In this document: piece after piece, positions 17,491-27,318 of the stretch
Position numbering within the stretch: position 1 is the stretch's first letter
Layout of the letters: every line of letters begins with the position of its first letter
Assembly (NCBI RefSeq): GCF_009684755.1
Contig: NZ_BLBC01000008.1
Location: forward strand, 62,001 to 126,000
Direction: 5' to 3'
Origin: Capnocytophaga felis
GTDB lineage: Bacteria > Bacteroidota > Bacteroidia > Flavobacteriales > Flavobacteriaceae
DNA length: 64,000 bases
Program-made: the position numbers and the translations under genes
Notes under the pieces: model-generated
The model's input: only the letters and a program-made list of their open reading frames with translations
What the model was told of the DNA's origin: nothing
Database searches by the model: none

Positions 17491-17522
17491 TTTGATGAAT
17501 TTTTATACTTTTTGTATCTTTA
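17491..17522 (+). promoter_or_regulatory. Promoter of the alpha-2-macroglobulin gene
   Basis: TTTG (17491-17494), 20-base spacer, TATCTTTA (17515-17522), one mismatch from the -7 consensus; 26 bases before the ATG. Confidence 0.6.
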
Positions 17523-17547
17523 CCCGATTCAAATAAGCGTATAGATT

Positions 17548-20500
17548 ATGAAGAAAGTAATTGTATTTTCAATTGCTCTTTTAACACTTTTTGCGTGTAA
17601 AAAAGAGACTACTATTTTCAACAGTAATCCACTGTTGTACAAGGACTACATTTCAGGATTTACCAGCGGAACAGTTTCTGCTGAAACAAGTTTCAAAGTG
17701 CTGTTTAATGAGGCGATTTCGCAAGATAAAATAGCCAAAATCAATGATTTGGATTTGTTTGAAATTTCTCCTAAAGTGAAAGGTAAGGTGCTGTGTTTGA
17801 ATCCTTACCAGGTGGAATTTATTCCTGAAAAACGCTTGGAACAGGATACTGAATACAAAATTTCTTTCAATTTGAAGAATTTATTTTCAGTTTCTGAAGG
17901 CTTGGAGATTTTCAATTTTTCATTGAAAACTTTGCAACAAGGCTACAAGATTAAGGAAGGAGATTTGCAGTCGTACAATGAAAATTTGTATTTTTTGAAT
18001 GCTGAATTGCTTACCAGTGACAAAATTTCGTACGAAACGGCTAAAAAATTGGTTTCTGCAACGCTGGGAAGGAAGAAAATTTCTGTAAAATTTCTTTCTC
18101 AGGGCAATAGCAATAAATTTCCGATTGTTTTTGATAGTATTCCACGTTCGGATGATGCAGAAACTTTGAAAATTTCGTGGAATGCAGGCGATGTTCCTTC
18201 CGAAAATTTGCTTCCTTTTTCAATTTCAATACCCGAAAAAGGGACTTTTAAAGCTCTTTTTACAAGGACAGAAGATTCATCGAATCAGTCTTTTAGTATC
18301 AATTTTTCGGAACCGCTTGAAAAGGATCAGAATTTTAACGGATTGATAACACTCAGCAATACCAGTACAGAACTGAAGTACAGCGTAAACGGAAACGTGC
18401 TGAAAGTTTTCCGAGAAGCAACCGATGAAGGTGATTTTCAGGTTACTGTTCACGAAGGAGTGCGTAGCATTTATGGCAAACGCATCAGTAATTCTGAAAG
18501 TTTTGAAGTTCGTTTTCTGCAACAAAAACCAGAAATCCGACTTGTGAAAAATGGGACGATTTTGCCAAGTTCTCAAAATTTGAAGGTTCATTTTCAGGCA
18601 ATTAATTTGCGAGCAGTGAATGCTACGGTTTATCGCATTTATGAAAATAATATTCTTCAATTTTTGCAAGAAAATAATTTAGGTTCAAGCTATGGGTTAC
18701 AAAGAGTTGGAAAACCTATCGCCAAGAAGGTCATTCAACTTTCTGAAAGTGCTTTGTCTCCGTTGAAAGAATGGAATACATATTCGCTTGATTTGTCGTC
18801 AGTTATTACGCCAGAACCAGGAGCTATTTATCGGGTAGAATTTACAATGAAGAAGAATTATTCGTTGTATGCTTGTGGCTTGGAGAGTGAACCTCTCGAT
18901 TTGTCATTCGAGGAAGAACCTCTTGAAAAAGAACCGGAAGATTATGAAGATGATTACTATTATTGGGGAAGTAGCGATAATCCTTGTGATGATTATTTTT
19001 ATAATAAAACTGTAGGAACGAATGTTTTAGCAAGTGATTTGGGAGTAATTGTTAAAAAAGGACAGAATAATAGCTACACAGTAGTTGTAAATAACATTTT
19101 AAATACAGAACCTGTCAGTGGAGCCGTTGTAGAAGTTTTTGATTATCAACAACAGAAGATTCAAGAGAGTAAAACAAATAGTGAAGGAATTGCTAAATTT
19201 GATATTTCGAGCAGAGCTTTTTTTGCAAAAATCAAAAAGGATAATAACACTACTTACGTTAAAATGGATGACGCTGTACCTCAATCAGTTAGTAAATATG
19301 ATGTGGACGGATTGCGTTTGCAAAAGGGATTAAACGGATTTATTTATGCGGAAAGAGGTGTTTGGCGTCCGGGAGATAGTATTTATGTAGGTTTTGTACT
19401 GAATGATTTTGCTCAAAAATTACCCGAAAAACTTCCGATAAAACTCAAATTTACTGACCCCTACGGGAAAGTGATTGCTGAGCGTATGCAGAGCAGTAAT
19501 CTAACAAATCATTATGTTTTTGGTTTGAAGACATCGCCTGAAGCTCCGACAGGAAATTGGAATGTGAGCATTTCGGCAGGAGCGGCAAAATTTCATAAAT
19601 CAATAAAAATAGAAACCATCAAGCCCAATCGGTTAAAAATTGAGAATAACTTGAGCGGGAAACTGATTTCAGCCGATGGAGCGAATGCTAACTTACAGGT
19701 ACTTTGGTTGCACGGTTCGCCTGCAGGAAATACACAGGTAAACGTTAAAGCGAAGTTCTATCCTATGGAAACAGCCTTTAAAGGTTACGAAAAGTATATT
19801 TTCAATAATGAAGCATATCAGTTTGAAAATCAGGAAATTTCTGTATATGAAGGGCAAACGGATTCTCAAGGAAGGGCTAATTTCTATTTCAAAGCGAATG
19901 AATTACAAGCTCCCGGAATGTTGCGAGTGAATTTTCTTACGCAAGCTAACGAAAGCGGAGGAGATTTCAGCACGGATGTGAGTACTGCATCATTCTCTCC
20001 TTATGATAGTTACGTAGGTTTGAGATTGCCTGAAACTAACAAATATGATTACTATAACACGGAAGAAAATTACACATTTGAAGCAGTTGTTCTTTCCGAA
20101 AAAGGAGAACCTTTACGTAACCAAAGTGTTTCGGTAACAGTTTACAAAGTAGGCTGGAATTGGTGGTGGGACGCTTCCAACCAAAATATATCAACTTACA
20201 ATAGCTCAAGTAGTAATGCCATCTACACAACAAAAACAGTGGAAACTAATGGCAGTGGTAAGGCGAAATTTGACCTAAAAATTCCTGATGCAGATTGGGG
20301 AAGATATTTCATTTTACTTTCTGATGAAGATAGTGGTCACAAAAGTGGAACTACGGTTTATTTCGATTGGGGCAGTTGGTCAGGGAAATCGCGAAAAGCA
20401 TCAAGTGAGGAAGCAGTAATGCTTTCATTAGGAAGTGATAAAAAAGAATATAACGTAGGAGAAAAAGCTAAAATATCCTTCCCTTCTGATGAAGGTGGCA

Positions 20501-23004
20501 GAGCCTTGATTTCTGTTGAAAATGGAAATAATGTACTGGAAACCTATTGGGTGGAAACCAAATCAGGCGAAACCAACTACGAAATTTCCATTACAGAGAA
20601 AATGACGCCAAATGTGTACCTATATGTAACCTTATTACAGCCGCACGCCAATTCGGTAAATGATGCTCCCGTACGCTTATACGGAGTGTTGCCAATTTCG
20701 GTAGTGGATAAAGAAACACAATTAAATCCTGTAATTCAAATGGCTGATGTGCTACGTCCCGAACAGAAGACAACTATCAAAATTAGGGAAAAATCGGGCA
20801 AACCGATGACATATACTTTAGCAATCGTAGAAGACGGATTACTTAACCTGACCCGATTCAAAACTCCAAATCCTTGGAATAAGTTTTTCTCAAAAACAGC
20901 TTTAGGCGTGAAGACTTGGGATGTTTACAATGATATTATCGGAGCTTATGGAGGAACGGTAAACCAGGCATTTAGCATAGGAGGAGATGAAGATTTGGGT
21001 GGAGCCGAAGCTCAAAAAGCAAATCGTTTTAAACCTTTTGTGATTGTTAAAGGTACGTACACTTTGAAAAAAGGAAATACGAACGTTCACGATATTCAGA
21101 TTCCAAATTATATGGGGTCGGCAAGGGTAATGGTAGTAGCTTCGGATGTTGCCAAAAACGCATTTGGAAGTGCTGAGAAGAAAGACATTCCTGTTATAAG
21201 TCCGCTGTCATTGTTAGGTTCTTTACCAAGAAAAGCAGTGCCCGGTGAGAAAATTACGTTGCCAGTTACGGTTTTTGCAATGGAGAAAAATATCAGAAAT
21301 GCAACAATTTCTGTGGAAACGAATACTCATTTTAAAGTAATTGGCAATAAATCGCAATCGTTACAGTTTGACGGAACGGGTGAAAAAATGGCGTATTTTG
21401 AGTTAGAAACTACACAGCAAACAGGCATCGGGAAAGTGAAAATCACAGCAACTTCAGGCAGTGAAAAAGCAGTTTACGAAGTGGAAATGGATGTGTATAA
21501 TCCAAATCCTGTAACTTATTTTGTTCAGAATGCGGTGCTTACAGAAGGAAGTTCACAAAATTTGAATGCTTCTGTTTTTGGGGAAAAAGCCAAAACTGTA
21601 CTTGAAATTTCGAGTTTCCCGGGAGTGAATTTACATCAGAGATTAAATTACTTAATTTCATATCCTCACGGTTGTGGTGAGCAAATCACATCTGGGGCTT
21701 TTCCGCAATTATTTTTGGGAGATTTTGTCAATTTAACACCTGAAAAAGCAGAAGAAGTACGCCGAAACGTAACTGCAGCAATTAGCAAACTTCACGAAAA
21801 TCAACTTCCTAACGGAGGATTTGCCTACTGGAAAGTAAACCGATATGCTGATGATTGGACGACTTCTTACATTGGTCAATTCTTCATTTTAGCGGAGAAA
21901 AAAGGATATGCACTCCCATCAGGAAGCAAACAAAATTGGCTGAATTACCAAAATAATGAAGCTCGTCAATGGCGTTATGAGCCTAAATATCAGAATGATT
22001 TTGCTCAGGCATATCGTTTGTACACGTTGGCTTTGGCAGGAAATCCTAATATGGGAGCAATGAATCGATTACGTGAAACTAAAGATATTTCAGCTAACGC
22101 AAAACGTTTGTTGGCAGCGGCTTACGCTTCTGCCGGACAAAAACAAACGGCTAATAATTTGTTTCAATCAGTTTCAATAGATGACAGTAATGGGAATTAT
22201 TACTATTACGGTTCTGAAGTTCGTAATAAAGCAATGGCTTTGGAAACAGCTTTATTGATTGGCAAAAAAGAAGATGCGGCTCGCTGGGCATTGGAAATTG
22301 CGGATAGACTTTCTTCTTCCGATTGGATGAGTACTCAAACCACGGCGTATGCACTTTATGCAATGGCTAAATATGTGGAAATCAACAAAAGTGGAAAATC
22401 ATTCTCAGCATCGTATTCTTTCGCAGGAAAAACGGAGAACGTAAAATCAAGTGAACCTATGACTTCTGTTGAGCTACCTATTAAAGGAGACAAACAATCG
22501 TTACAGATTAAAAACACCTCAAAACAAACGCTTTACGTTCGGCTGATTTCAAGTGGTGTTTTGCCCGTAGGGAAAGAACTTCCGATGCAAAACGGATTGG
22601 CTATCTCTACTACATACCGAGATAAAAACGGTAATGTGGTTGATGTAAGCCAAGTACGTCAAAGTACGGAGCTGATTGCTTCTATTGAGGTTAAAAATTT
22701 GACCAATGAATCTGTTGAAAATATAGCACTTACGCAAATTATTCCATCAGGGTGGGAAATTATCAATACACGTTTCACAGATTACGGGGATACAGAGCAA
22801 AGTTCATATATTGATTATGCAGATTTTAGAGATGACAGAGCTAATTTTTATTTGTCATTGAAAGGAAATCAGACAAAGGTAATAAAATTGAAATTAAACG
22901 CTTCGTATGCAGGACGTTACTACCTTCCAGGGACTTTTGCCGAGGCGATGTATAACAATCGTTACAATACCCGAACCGAAGGCAAATGGGTTGAGGTACA
23001 ATGA
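17548..23004 (+). CDS. Alpha-2-macroglobulin-like lipoprotein with intact thioester
   Basis: An 1818-residue lipoprotein (lipobox LFAC, Cys 17) of the bacterial alpha-2-macroglobulin family, thought to trap proteases that enter the envelope. Bacterial Ig-like/MG domains fill the first two thirds; an acidic, Tyr-rich insert lies at about 450-480; RGVWRPGDSIYVGFVLNDF marks the conserved MG core. The thioester motif G1375-C-G-E-Q1379 is complete, inside YPHGCGEQ, and is followed by the alpha-helical thioester domain (about 1380-1620) and a terminal receptor-like beta domain. No penicillin-binding protein 1C gene follows, unlike in many proteobacteria. Flanked by a promoter and a strong terminator, so it is monocistronic. 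Confidence 0.9.
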   Translation: MKKVIVFSIALLTLFACKKETTIFNSNPLLYKDYISGFTSGTVSAETSFKVLFNEAISQDKIAKINDLDLFEISPKVKGKVLCLNPYQVEFIPEKRLEQDTEYKISFNLKNLFSVSEGLEIFNFSLKTLQQGYKIKEGDLQSYNENLYFLNAELLTSDKISYETAKKLVSATLGRKKISVKFLSQGNSNKFPIVFDSIPRSDDAETLKISWNAGDVPSENLLPFSISIPEKGTFKALFTRTEDSSNQSFSINFSEPLEKDQNFNGLITLSNTSTELKYSVNGNVLKVFREATDEGDFQVTVHEGVRSIYGKRISNSESFEVRFLQQKPEIRLVKNGTILPSSQNLKVHFQAINLRAVNATVYRIYENNILQFLQENNLGSSYGLQRVGKPIAKKVIQLSESALSPLKEWNTYSLDLSSVITPEPGAIYRVEFTMKKNYSLYACGLESEPLDLSFEEEPLEKEPEDYEDDYYYWGSSDNPCDDYFYNKTVGTNVLASDLGVIVKKGQNNSYTVVVNNILNTEPVSGAVVEVFDYQQQKIQESKTNSEGIAKFDISSRAFFAKIKKDNNTTYVKMDDAVPQSVSKYDVDGLRLQKGLNGFIYAERGVWRPGDSIYVGFVLNDFAQKLPEKLPIKLKFTDPYGKVIAERMQSSNLTNHYVFGLKTSPEAPTGNWNVSISAGAAKFHKSIKIETIKPNRLKIENNLSGKLISADGANANLQVLWLHGSPAGNTQVNVKAKFYPMETAFKGYEKYIFNNEAYQFENQEISVYEGQTDSQGRANFYFKANELQAPGMLRVNFLTQANESGGDFSTDVSTASFSPYDSYVGLRLPETNKYDYYNTEENYTFEAVVLSEKGEPLRNQSVSVTVYKVGWNWWWDASNQNISTYNSSSSNAIYTTKTVETNGSGKAKFDLKIPDADWGRYFILLSDEDSGHKSGTTVYFDWGSWSGKSRKASSEEAVMLSLGSDKKEYNVGEKAKISFPSDEGGRALISVENGNNVLETYWVETKSGETNYEISITEKMTPNVYLYVTLLQPHANSVNDAPVRLYGVLPISVVDKETQLNPVIQMADVLRPEQKTTIKIREKSGKPMTYTLAIVEDGLLNLTRFKTPNPWNKFFSKTALGVKTWDVYNDIIGAYGGTVNQAFSIGGDEDLGGAEAQKANRFKPFVIVKGTYTLKKGNTNVHDIQIPNYMGSARVMVVASDVAKNAFGSAEKKDIPVISPLSLLGSLPRKAVPGEKITLPVTVFAMEKNIRNATISVETNTHFKVIGNKSQSLQFDGTGEKMAYFELETTQQTGIGKVKITATSGSEKAVYEVEMDVYNPNPVTYFVQNAVLTEGSSQNLNASVFGEKAKTVLEISSFPGVNLHQRLNYLISYPHGCGEQITSGAFPQLFLGDFVNLTPEKAEEVRRNVTAAISKLHENQLPNGGFAYWKVNRYADDWTTSYIGQFFILAEKKGYALPSGSKQNWLNYQNNEARQWRYEPKYQNDFAQAYRLYTLALAGNPNMGAMNRLRETKDISANAKRLLAAAYASAGQKQTANNLFQSVSIDDSNGNYYYYGSEVRNKAMALETALLIGKKEDAARWALEIADRLSSSDWMSTQTTAYALYAMAKYVEINKSGKSFSASYSFAGKTENVKSSEPMTSVELPIKGDKQSLQIKNTSKQTLYVRLISSGVLPVGKELPMQNGLAISTTYRDKNGNVVDVSQVRQSTELIASIEVKNLTNESVENIALTQIIPSGWEIINTRFTDYGDTEQSSYIDYADFRDDRANFYLSLKGNQTKVIKLKLNASYAGRYYLPGTFAEAMYNNRYNTRTEGKWVEVQ

Positions 23005-23012
23005 TAAACATT

Positions 23013-23042
23013 AAAAAAGGGAAGTTTTTAACTTCCCTTTTT
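23013..23042 (+). terminator. Terminator of the alpha-2-macroglobulin gene
   Basis: Stem AAAGGGAAGTT / AACTTCCCTTT, four-base loop region, then T-run. Confidence 0.9.
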
Positions 23043-23254
23043 CTCTTTTATACTATTCCTTCGATATGAAAACGTGCCTAATATTTTATTTAAGAACTTC
23101 ATTTTTTGGGAAAACAAATTTGTGTTTGTTTTACATTAAAAAGACATTCAATCGGTTGTATGCCATAATACGAATTCTCACAAAACAAATTTATTCTAAA
23201 ATGCATATTATCAGTAATTAATGTGTAAAGATGCAAAAATTAATAATGTTTGTT

Positions 23255-23285
23255 TTTGCGTTGTAAAATAAATTTTTTAGTTTTG
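23255..23285 (+). promoter_or_regulatory. Promoter of the TonB-dependent receptor gene
   Basis: TTTG (23255-23258), 19-base spacer, TAGTTTTG (23278-23285). The rest of the 324-base gap 23005-23328 holds the preceding terminator and AT-rich sequence in which I see no gene and no iron-box-like palindrome. Confidence 0.75.
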
Positions 23286-23328
23286 TCGAAAAATTTATTT
23301 AGTAAAAATTAATCAAACTATTTTTATA

Positions 23329-25632
23329 ATGAAAAATCATTTATTTATATTTCTGCTACTCTTAGGAGTTGGAGTTTTTGCCCAAAACGGAACTTTAAAA
23401 GGGAATGTTTCATCTCAGGGAAACTCTTTGGAATCAGTCTCTGTGCAATTGGAGAACAAATTCCATAAAAAATGGGCTATTTCTGACAAGAAAGGAAACT
23501 TTGAAATAAGTGTTCCTGAAGGAAGTTATAATTTAAAAGTTTCTTCATTAGGTTTTGTAACTGTTACAGAAAAGATTACTATTAAATCTGATGAAGTTAT
23601 TGAAAGAAATTTTGAACTAAAAGAAGACGTTTTAGGGATAAATGAAGTGGTGGTAACAGCTACTAAAACAGAGTTGAACAGAAAAGAAGCTCCCGTTTTG
23701 GTAAGTGTTACAGGACAGAAAGATTTAGTAGCTGTAAGAGCAAGAACTCTTATGGAAGGCTTGGTGTTTCAACCCGGTTTGAGAACAGAAGTGAATTGCC
23801 AAAATTGTGGATTTTCACAGGTGAGAATCAATGGTTTAGAAGGAGCTTATTCTCAAATTTTGATTGATAGCCGTCCTATTTTTGGGTCATTAAACGGAGT
23901 TTACGGATTAGAACAAATTCCAACAAATATGATTGAACGAATTGAGGTTATTCGTGGAGGTGGTTCAGCACTATTTGGTGCTAATGCTATTGCAGGAACT
24001 ATTAACGTAATCACTAAAAACCCAACTAAAAATGAGGCTCAGGCAGGCGTTTTAGCGGCTTTAATAGGTGGAGAATCTGAAGATATCGTGTCATCATTTA
24101 ATGGCTCTATCGTAAATGATAATCTGTCAAGAGGAATTTCTTTCTACGGAACGAACCGTATTCGTGATTCTTACGATGCTAACGGAGACGGACTTTCAGA
24201 ACTTACAAAGTTGAGAAACATCAATGCAGGTGCGAAATTTTTCAATGAATTTAATTCACGCAAGAAATTGGTAGGAGAACTCAACGTAAGTAACGAAAAT
24301 CGCCGAGGAGGAAATAAATTTGATGAACCTGAGCATTTGGCGGACATTGCAGAATCCATCCGTACGGATATGGTAGGCGGAAATATCAATTATGATTATT
24401 TATCGCCTTCATACAATCATAAACTTTCAGCTTTCGCCAGCGGGCAACGTACGAAAGCTAATAACTACTACGGAGCTTTTGATACTGAGAATAATACGTA
24501 TGATGTTGAAGCTCTAAACTACGGAGTTACTCGTGAGAACATTTGGGTAATTGGCGGACAACACACAGCCCAACTTTATGCCGGAGAAGGAAGCATCCAA
24601 TGGACGTCAGGAGCCGAGTACAAATTTGATAAAATTTCAGAAAACAGACGTAATCCGGAAATCCTTACTGTAAACCAAGACCAAAACATCTTCGGTTTGT
24701 ACACTCAAGCAGACTGGAAAATACATCCAAACTTCAAGTTCTTAGCAGGTGTGCGTTTGGATAATGTTAGCTCAAACCTATTGAAAAAATCAGTTACTGC
24801 AATTAATCCGAGAGCGAGTTTGTTGTACAATGTAACTGATGAAATAATTGCCAGAGCTTCATATGCTCGTGGATTCAGAGCTCCATTGTTTTATTCTGAA
24901 GATGTTCACTCAGAATTAATTACAGGAGAAGTACGTCGTGTACAATTGGCTTCAGATTTGAAGAAAGAAACATCAGACAGCTTTACTACCTCATTTGAGT
25001 ATAATCGCTCTCGTGACGGACATCAGCTTGTAGCGATGATTGAAGGATTCTTTACAGCATTACATAACCCGTTTGTGTATACCTCTGTAGGTAAGGAAAA
25101 TGAATTGGACATTAGAGAGAAACAAAATGGAGACAAAGCCATTGTAAAAGGTGTGAATTTGGAGTTTAAATACAGTCCTGATCCTAAGTTTGCTTTGCAA
25201 TTGGGAGCCACTTTCCAAAGTTCAAAACACGATAAACCGCAAGTAGTAGCGGAAGACGAAAACGGAAACGTTATCGCCGAAACTGACAAATTATTACGTT
25301 CACCTAATGCTTACGGAAATCTGACTGCGACTTACAAACCAAGAGAGGAGTGGGCTATCAACCTAACAACGGTTTTCACAGGTTCTATGGAAACCTTTCA
25401 CGAAGGTAAAAACGAACTTGTAACTACACCAAATATGTTTGACTTTGGGCTTAATACTTCTTATGAATTTAGATTTGATAATTTCTTCACAATGGAAGTA
25501 AGTGCAGGTATTAAAAACTTATTTAACGATTACCAAAAAGATTTTGATAAAGGAATTGACCGTGACCCTACTTACATTTATGGTCCTTCACTTCCTCGAA
25601 CACTTTTTGCAGGCTTAAAAGTTAGGATATAG
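23329..25632 (+). CDS. TonB-dependent outer-membrane receptor (siderophore/haem/vitamin type)
   Basis: A 767-residue receptor, shorter than SusC proteins. Signal peptide to about residue 19 (VFAQN), carboxypeptidase-like beta domain (about 20-105), plug (about 115-230, with VRINGLEGAYSQILIDSRPI and ERIEVIRGGGSALFGANAIAG), then a 22-strand barrel. The pair of cysteines in VNCQNCGFSQVRI is typical of a Bacteroidota receptor subgroup whose members are annotated for siderophores, haem or cobalamin; the substrate cannot be told from sequence alone. It stands alone with its own promoter and terminator and has no SusD partner. Confidence 0.85.
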   Translation: MKNHLFIFLLLLGVGVFAQNGTLKGNVSSQGNSLESVSVQLENKFHKKWAISDKKGNFEISVPEGSYNLKVSSLGFVTVTEKITIKSDEVIERNFELKEDVLGINEVVVTATKTELNRKEAPVLVSVTGQKDLVAVRARTLMEGLVFQPGLRTEVNCQNCGFSQVRINGLEGAYSQILIDSRPIFGSLNGVYGLEQIPTNMIERIEVIRGGGSALFGANAIAGTINVITKNPTKNEAQAGVLAALIGGESEDIVSSFNGSIVNDNLSRGISFYGTNRIRDSYDANGDGLSELTKLRNINAGAKFFNEFNSRKKLVGELNVSNENRRGGNKFDEPEHLADIAESIRTDMVGGNINYDYLSPSYNHKLSAFASGQRTKANNYYGAFDTENNTYDVEALNYGVTRENIWVIGGQHTAQLYAGEGSIQWTSGAEYKFDKISENRRNPEILTVNQDQNIFGLYTQADWKIHPNFKFLAGVRLDNVSSNLLKKSVTAINPRASLLYNVTDEIIARASYARGFRAPLFYSEDVHSELITGEVRRVQLASDLKKETSDSFTTSFEYNRSRDGHQLVAMIEGFFTALHNPFVYTSVGKENELDIREKQNGDKAIVKGVNLEFKYSPDPKFALQLGATFQSSKHDKPQVVAEDENGNVIAETDKLLRSPNAYGNLTATYKPREEWAINLTTVFTGSMETFHEGKNELVTTPNMFDFGLNTSYEFRFDNFFTMEVSAGIKNLFNDYQKDFDKGIDRDPTYIYGPSLPRTLFAGLKVRI

Positions 25633-25682
25633 TTTTAGTCTTTATAGTGGAGAATGAAAAATTTCTCTACCTTTTTTGAATA

Positions 25683-25716
25683 AAAAAACCGAGTTGATTT
25701 CAACTCGGTTTTTTTA
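25683..25716. terminator. Bidirectional terminator between receptor and SusD genes
   Basis: Near-perfect stem AAAAACCGAGTTGA / TCAACTCGGTTTTT with T-runs on both strands. Confidence 0.9.
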
Positions 25717-25721
25717 GGTTT

Positions 25722-27293
25722 TTATAATTCATTTTGCTCAACAAGAGGATTTCCTTTAATTTCTGCATAAGGAATTGCGAATTGCCAGAATTTGCTATCC
25801 AACGAGTTTGGTAAATTTACCGCATTGTTACCAGAGTTACGAGAAATAGCTGTTTGCTTTTTTGTTCCTGTCAAATAAACTTGTATGTTTTTTGAATTTA
25901 ATCGATTAGGAATAATTCCCAAACGTTTCATATCAAAAAATCGCTGTCCTTCCATCCAAAGATCAATACGTTTGTTACGCATTATCTCATCAATAAGCTG
26001 TGTACCTGTGAAAGCATTGTTATAATCTGTATCACGAGTTTTCATAATTGTGTTAAGCGTAGTTTGTGCCTCAGCGTCTTTATTTTGGCGAGCCTGAGCT
26101 TCAGCTTTTATGTAATACATCTCAGCCAAACGCATTAAAACCATATCTCCGGAACTGTCAGTTGCCGATTTTGCTTTAAATTTGATGGATTGCCCTGTAA
26201 TTTCCCACTGCGGATTAGTAGTTCCTCCACGGAAATAGCCTGTATAGGCATCTTCGGGAATTTTATTGCCTCTGTCCGAACATACCCACCAACCACGGCG
26301 AGCATCTTTTTCTCCCATTAAGTCGTAAATATCTCGATTTACAGCAAAACGTAAGCCATTCAGCCAACGAGAGCTCATATTGTATGAATAATGAGCAAAG
26401 AAGTGTGAGTAATAGTAATTTTGGTCAGGAGCTTGTCTGTATCCCCACATCCATTCTGTTGCTTCATAATTTCTAAAGCCATCAAGTAGATCACCTCCTG
26501 ATTGCAATGAAGCTCCTGATTTGGTAATTGCTAAATGAGCATATTTTTCAGCATTTTCCCAATCCGATTTGGTTAGTGCAATACGGGCTGCAATTCCGCA
26601 AGCAGTAGAATAGCGAATGGCATTTTTTATTTTTTTATCGTTGGCGTTTTCTAAATAATCCAATGATTTTGCCATATCCGAATCAATCAAGGCGTAAACT
26701 TCAGCAACTGTGGCACGAGGTAAGTGGTCTTCAGGCTTATCAACAGGACGGATAATAACTCCTAACTGTGAGTTGTCATCTCCTTTTTTGTATCTTTTAG
26801 CAAAAAGTTGCACCAAATTATGGTATGCCCACGCACGAAAAGCGTGTCCTTCGCCAAGTAAAGTATTTCTATCATTATGGGAAACATTGCTTAATTTTTC
26901 TACACCGTGTATAACTTTATTTGCGTGTTGGATTACTGTGTAGTAAAAATCCCAAGCTTTATAATTGATGCCGTCGTCATTCACTACATTCATAGTTGAG
27001 GTGTAACGATAAACGTCCATATAGTAAGCACTGAGTGTGTTTATCATATCATCTCCTAACATATCCAACTGTGCGTTCATAGAGCCTTGCCCATAGCCAA
27101 ATCCTTGTGGAAACTGGTAGCTGTACATCATATTGTGTATGCCTTGTAGAATGGCATTAAGCCCTTGCAGTGTTCCTTCTGCATCTTTTTCACCAATAGT
27201 ATCAGTAGGTTTTGTATCTAAAAAATCTTTAGAACACCCAATAAAACTTCCTACAAAGACGAAAGCTATGGCTAATTTATATAATAATCTCAT
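25722..27293 (-). CDS. SusD/RagB family outer-membrane lipoprotein (second pair)
   Basis: A 523-residue SusD-like protein with lipobox FIGC (Cys 20) and the classical mature start SKDFLDTKPTD. TPR-type helices are visible, including HAFRAWAYHNLVQLFAKRY near residue 155, LMRLAEMYYIKAEAQAR near 385 and MRNKRIDLWMEGQRFFDMKRLG near 440. It pairs with the SusC protein encoded 26 bases upstream. No glycosidase, peptidase or regulator lies beside the pair, so the ligand could be a sugar or, as for RagAB, a peptide. Confidence 0.9.
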   Translation of the reverse strand: MRLLYKLAIAFVFVGSFIGCSKDFLDTKPTDTIGEKDAEGTLQGLNAILQGIHNMMYSYQFPQGFGYGQGSMNAQLDMLGDDMINTLSAYYMDVYRYTSTMNVVNDDGINYKAWDFYYTVIQHANKVIHGVEKLSNVSHNDRNTLLGEGHAFRAWAYHNLVQLFAKRYKKGDDNSQLGVIIRPVDKPEDHLPRATVAEVYALIDSDMAKSLDYLENANDKKIKNAIRYSTACGIAARIALTKSDWENAEKYAHLAITKSGASLQSGGDLLDGFRNYEATEWMWGYRQAPDQNYYYSHFFAHYSYNMSSRWLNGLRFAVNRDIYDLMGEKDARRGWWVCSDRGNKIPEDAYTGYFRGGTTNPQWEITGQSIKFKAKSATDSSGDMVLMRLAEMYYIKAEAQARQNKDAEAQTTLNTIMKTRDTDYNNAFTGTQLIDEIMRNKRIDLWMEGQRFFDMKRLGIIPNRLNSKNIQVYLTGTKKQTAISRNSGNNAVNLPNSLDSKFWQFAIPYAEIKGNPLVEQNEL

Positions 27294-27318
27294 TGTCTTT
27301 TAATTTTAAAGTTATTTT

